Origin: Undibacterium sp049340185
GTDB lineage: Bacteria; Pseudomonadota; Gammaproteobacteria; Burkholderiales; Burkholderiaceae_D
DNA length: 64,000 bases
Assembly (NCBI RefSeq): GCF_049340185.1
Contig: NZ_JBMPPC010000001.1
Span: 434,001 to 498,000 of the forward strand
Direction: 5' to 3'
Part shown: positions 61,437 through 64,000 of the stretch, one piece after another
Numbering within the stretch: the first letter of the stretch is position 1
Layout: each line of letters opens with the position of its first letter
Position numbers and translations under genes: made by a program
The notes under the pieces: model-generated
Database searches by the model: none
The model's input: the letters and a program-made list of their open reading frames with translations, nothing else
What the model was told of the DNA's origin: nothing

Positions 61437-61868
61437 ATGGCAGTCGTACATAAAACAGTTTTTATCGCCTATAGCGCAGCGCAAATGTTTGCCTTGGTTG
61501 AACGGGTGGAGGATTACCCACAATTTTTACCATGGTGCGGCGAGGTTGATGTGGCGCAGCGGACTGAACAAGACCTGATTGCGACATTATCCATCAATTA
61601 TCACGGAATCAAGCAGAGATTTACCACAAAAAATAAGAACCTCCCGCCCAATCTAATGGAGATGAGCTTGGTTGACGGCCCTTTTAAGCAATTGCTGGGA
61701 CGCTGGAAGTTCACGGAATTGCGCGAGGATGCGTGCAAAATCGAATTTGATTTGAGCTATGAATTTTCCAGTAAATTGCTTGAACATCTTATTGGACCTG
61801 TGTTCAGCAAAATTGCCAATAGCTTCGTCGATTCGTTTTGCGCGCGGGCTGAAAAACTGTATGGATAA
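61437..61868 (+). CDS. ratA: RatA/Coq10-type START-domain protein
   Basis: Polyketide-cyclase/START-domain protein, 143 residues, of the YfjG/RatA family. Landmarks are MFALVERVEDYPQFLPWCG near 18-36 and FDLSYEFSSKLLEHLIGPVF near 100-120. E. coli RatA was described as blocking 70S assembly; eukaryotic Coq10 binds ubiquinone. The order ratA-rnfH downstream of divergent smpB is widespread, and a toxin role is doubtful in this context. ATG at 61437 is preferred over TTG at 61434. Confidence 0.9.
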   Translation: MAVVHKTVFIAYSAAQMFALVERVEDYPQFLPWCGEVDVAQRTEQDLIATLSINYHGIKQRFTTKNKNLPPNLMEMSLVDGPFKQLLGRWKFTELREDACKIEFDLSYEFSSKLLEHLIGPVFSKIANSFVDSFCARAEKLYG

Positions 61869-62154
61869 TCTACAGGCACTCAAAGTGCAGGTTTGTTTTG
61901 CGACGCCGGATGTTGTCAGCGTTACTGAAATATTTGTATCACCTGGCATTCGTTTGCTGGAGGCAGTAACTCAGAGCCAGATTGGTCTTCAACATCCGGA
62001 TATTAATTTTGCAATGTGCAAATTCGGAATTTTCGGCAAACTCAAATCCCCTGATGCCTTGTTGCGCGATGGCGATAGGGTAGAGATTTATCGGGCGCTA
62101 GTCGCTGACCCGATGGAGGCTCGTCGACGTCGCGCCAGAAAACAGGGCAGGTAA
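61861..62154 (+). CDS. rnfH: RnfH family ubiquitin-like protein
   Basis: Small ubiquitin-fold protein, 97 residues, UPF0125/RnfH (RatB) family. Conserved pieces are KVQVCFATPDVVSV near 8, GIRLLEAV near 29, and VGIFGKL-like FGIFGKLKSPDALLRDGDRVEIYR near 56-79 (two pieces), then DPMEARRRRARK. The ATG overlaps the ratA stop by 8 nt. It likely acts with ratA; biochemical role is unknown. Confidence 0.92.
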   Translation: MDNLQALKVQVCFATPDVVSVTEIFVSPGIRLLEAVTQSQIGLQHPDINFAMCKFGIFGKLKSPDALLRDGDRVEIYRALVADPMEARRRRARKQGR

Positions 62155-62167
62155 TTAATTATTTGGT

Positions 62168-62683
62168 TTACTGGCAGCCACTCGTAGCACGTTTGGCATC
62201 AGCTAATTCCTGCGCTCTTTTGCTGTCATCCATATAATTTTTCTCACCATCTTTACCTGTAGTGGCGATACGAACACCAGATTCCAGTGCTTTTTGATAC
62301 GATTTTGCGCGCTCGCAGTTCTTGGCTTTGTCCGCGTTATTTTGCGCTTCTTCCGCAGATTTTTTGTCTTTTTCTGCTTGCTCCGCCCGGCGCTTCATGA
62401 AGTCTTCATTCTTACTGGCTGTTGTAACGGGTTTTTCCAGCTTGTTTTGCTCTGTACTGGCAGAGCCTGATGCTGAAGATTTTTCTGTGACCGGAGCATT
62501 GGTTTCCGCTGTCTTATTTGGGGATTTGATAATTCTGTTTTTGGGAATACTTAAAGGTGGCGGCATATCGGAGAATTGCTTATTCCCTTTGTCATCCAGC
62601 CATACGTACTGGGCATGTGCCGGTGTCGCTATTATCAGCGCCATAACCGCACCGAGGAAAAATGATGTTTGATATTTAGGCAT
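62168..62683 (-). CDS. DUF4124-domain exported protein
   Basis: Protein of 171 residues. A signal peptide (about 1-24, ALIIATPAHA) is followed by the DUF4124 core YVWLDDKGNKQFSDMPPP near 26-43. The rest is a low-complexity Lys/Glu/Ala segment and a C-terminal Cys pair (NCERAKSY and SGCQ). DUF4124 proteins are common, uncharacterised periplasmic proteins of betaproteobacteria. It is convergent with rnfH across 13 bp and divergent from guaB. Confidence 0.85.
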   Translation of the reverse strand: MPKYQTSFFLGAVMALIIATPAHAQYVWLDDKGNKQFSDMPPPLSIPKNRIIKSPNKTAETNAPVTEKSSASGSASTEQNKLEKPVTTASKNEDFMKRRAEQAEKDKKSAEEAQNNADKAKNCERAKSYQKALESGVRIATTGKDGEKNYMDDSKRAQELADAKRATSGCQ

Positions 62684-62770
62684 ACTTAGCTTTCAAAGAA
62701 AATCAACACTAAATCTAATTACGATTTTCCAGAGTTTTACACGGCAGGAGACGTCTCGGCAAGTTTTCTG

Positions 62771-62776
62771 TATAAT
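62771..62776 (+). promoter_or_regulatory. Likely -10 box of guaB
   Basis: TATAAT lies 26 bp before the guaB ATG. A clear -35 at normal spacing is not seen, so this is a partial promoter call. Confidence 0.45.
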
Positions 62777-62802
62777 TCGGTTTTGCGCCTATAGGAAATA
62801 CT

Positions 62803-64000
62803 ATGCGTTTACTCCAAAAAGCACTCACTTTTGATGACGTGCTGCTCGTTCCGGCATACTCGAACATCCTCCCTAAAGATACCTCTCTTGCGACCAATTT
62901 GACTCGCAATATCAAACTGAACATTCCTTTGGTGTCGGCTGCCATGGATACAGTGACTGAAGCCAGATTGGCAATTGCCATGGCTCAGGAAGGCGGTATT
63001 GGTATCATTCATAAAAATCTCACTGCAAAAGAGCAGGCGAGAGAAGTAGCTAAGGTTAAACGGTTTGAGTCCGGTGTATTGCGCGATCCGATCACGATTC
63101 CACCGGATATGAAAATACGTGATGTCATCGCCTTGTCTCAGCAGCATGGCATTAGCGGCTTTCCTGTCGTAGAGGGTAAGTCAGTTGTGGGGATTATTAC
63201 CAACCGTGATTTGCGGTTTGAAGAAGAGCTTGATGCTGAGGCTCGCGCCAAAATGACGCCGCGCGAAAAACTCGTATTCGTCAAAGAAGGTGCCGATCTG
63301 GCTGAGGCTAAACGCCTCATGAACAAGCACCGTCTTGAGCGTGTGCTGGTCGTTGATGATGCGTTTGAATTGCGCGGCTTGATTACCGTAAAAGATATTC
63401 AGAAATCGACAGAACATCCGTTTGCGTCTAAAGACGAACAAGGTAAATTGCGTGTAGGTGCTGCCGTTGGCGTTGGTCCTGATAATGATGAAAGAATTGA
63501 TTTACTGGCCAAAGCTGGGGTTGATGTGATCGTAGTGGATACTGCGCACGGCCATTCAAAGGGCGTATTAGATCGCGTTCGCTGGGTAAAAACAAAGTAC
63601 CCGCATATCGAAGTTATTGGCGGCAATATCGCTACCGCTGCTGCAGCCTTGGCCTTGGTTGAACACGGTGCTGATGCAGTCAAAGTAGGCATTGGTCCCG
63701 GTTCCATATGTACAACCCGTATTGTTGCCGGTGTAGGCGTTCCGCAGATCACAGCTATTGCCAATGTCGCCAATGCCTTAAAAGGTACGGGCGTGCCTTG
63801 TATCGCTGATGGTGGCGTACGTTTCTCTGGCGATGTATCTAAAGCTTTGGCTGCCGGTGCATCGACAGTCATGATGGGAAGTATGTTTGCAGGTACAGAA
63901 GAAGCGCCTGGCGAAGTTATTTTATTCCAGGGTCGTAGCTACAAGTCGTATCGCGGTATGGGAAGTCTAGGGGCAATGGCTGATGGATCTGCCGACCGTT
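62803..64000 (+). CDS. guaB: IMP dehydrogenase, N-terminal part (3' end outside window)
   Basis: GuaB oxidises IMP to XMP, the first step to GMP. About 399 residues are present; the gene continues past the window end. The N-terminus MRLLQKALTFDDVLLVPAYS matches the family. Two CBS domains lie at about 95-205 (VLRDPITIPPD, then LERVLVVDDAFELRGLITV). The catalytic Cys303 is in GPGSICTTR, and IADGGVRFSGDVSKALAAGA plus MMGSMFAGTEEAPGE follow. Start ATG at 62803 is supported by homology. Confidence 0.97.
   Translation, partial: MRLLQKALTFDDVLLVPAYSNILPKDTSLATNLTRNIKLNIPLVSAAMDTVTEARLAIAMAQEGGIGIIHKNLTAKEQAREVAKVKRFESGVLRDPITIPPDMKIRDVIALSQQHGISGFPVVEGKSVVGIITNRDLRFEEELDAEARAKMTPREKLVFVKEGADLAEAKRLMNKHRLERVLVVDDAFELRGLITVKDIQKSTEHPFASKDEQGKLRVGAAVGVGPDNDERIDLLAKAGVDVIVVDTAHGHSKGVLDRVRWVKTKYPHIEVIGGNIATAAAALALVEHGADAVKVGIGPGSICTTRIVAGVGVPQITAIANVANALKGTGVPCIADGGVRFSGDVSKALAAGASTVMMGSMFAGTEEAPGEVILFQGRSYKSYRGMGSLGAMADGSADR

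Noticed and set aside
61437..62154. ratA-rnfH as a toxin-antitoxin pair
   Set aside because: Although named RatA/RatB in E. coli, these are conserved housekeeping genes next to smpB, with START and ubiquitin-like folds. No evidence of an addiction system here.
1..64000. tRNA, rRNA, CRISPR arrays, prophage or insertion sequences
   Set aside because: I read the intergenic gaps and found none. Gene content is typical core chromosome throughout.

Overview
The window is a stretch of chromosome from a betaproteobacterium, most likely Burkholderiales, family Oxalobacteraceae (Undibacterium or a close relative is my best guess). The evidence is gene content and order: a phaC-phaB-phaR locus without phaA between, gntR-sdhCDABE-gltA-sucAB-lpdA next to a divergent mdh / citE-like / acnA block, moderate GC content, and the conserved neighbours rluD/pgeF, yaaA, ratA/rnfH/smpB/guaB. 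It is core chromosome. I see no rRNA, tRNA, CRISPR array, prophage or insertion sequence. Both ends cut genes: purL at the left, guaB at the right.

Layout. (1) 1-2261 is the C-terminal part of purL. (2) 2499-10302 (minus strand) is a sulfur-scavenging block: a DszC-like flavin monooxygenase, a methionine-type ABC importer (metN-metI-metQ), a DszA/NtaA-like FMN monooxygenase, and a sulfonate/taurine-type importer (ssuA-ssuC-ssuB). (3) 10739-14471 (minus) is a stress and protein-quality operon: selO, msrB, yciB, bolA and a parvulin PPIase. (4) 14743-17309 (minus) is a chemotaxis cheZ-cheA pair without other che genes. (5) 17532-21851 holds a PIN-domain protein, yaaA, bamD, rluD, pgeF and a small membrane protein. 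(6) 22022-25316 is polyhydroxyalkanoate synthesis: phaC, phaB and the regulator phaR. (7) 25386-29824 holds rimO, an exported protein, a cystathionine beta-lyase-like enzyme, a TonB-C-like lipoprotein and a small membrane protein. (8) 30109-48375 is a TCA-cycle supercluster: acnA, an MliC-like exported protein, a citE-like lyase and mdh on the minus strand; then gntR, sdhCDAB, sdhE, gltA, sucA, sucB, a SHOCT-PspC protein and lpdA on the plus strand. (9) 48511-52385 holds zapE, an exported protein, a methionine-type aminotransferase and upp. (10) 52498-57750 encodes a 1750-residue coiled-coil protein with one C-terminal membrane segment. (11) 57949-64000 holds envZ/ompR, small exported proteins, smpB, ratA-rnfH, a DUF4124 protein and the start of guaB.

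How the genes work together. Region 2 should import organosulfur compounds and release sulfur oxidatively when sulfate is scarce; its flavin reductase is not in the window. Region 3 links protein AMPylation, methionine-sulfoxide repair and folding. Region 8 encodes most of the TCA cycle from citrate synthase through 2-oxoglutarate dehydrogenase, succinate dehydrogenase and malate dehydrogenase, plus aconitase, with a GntR/UTRA regulator at the divergent junction.

Two things stand out as possibly undescribed. One is the giant coiled-coil protein built from about 14-residue (two-heptad) units. The other is a family of about 85-bp intergenic elements with AGTATATTTT near one end and GGGGAGTATA near the other, present in four to five intergenic gaps. 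The DszC/DszA-like plus Met/Ssu transporter block is the best candidate for an uncharacterised metabolic system.
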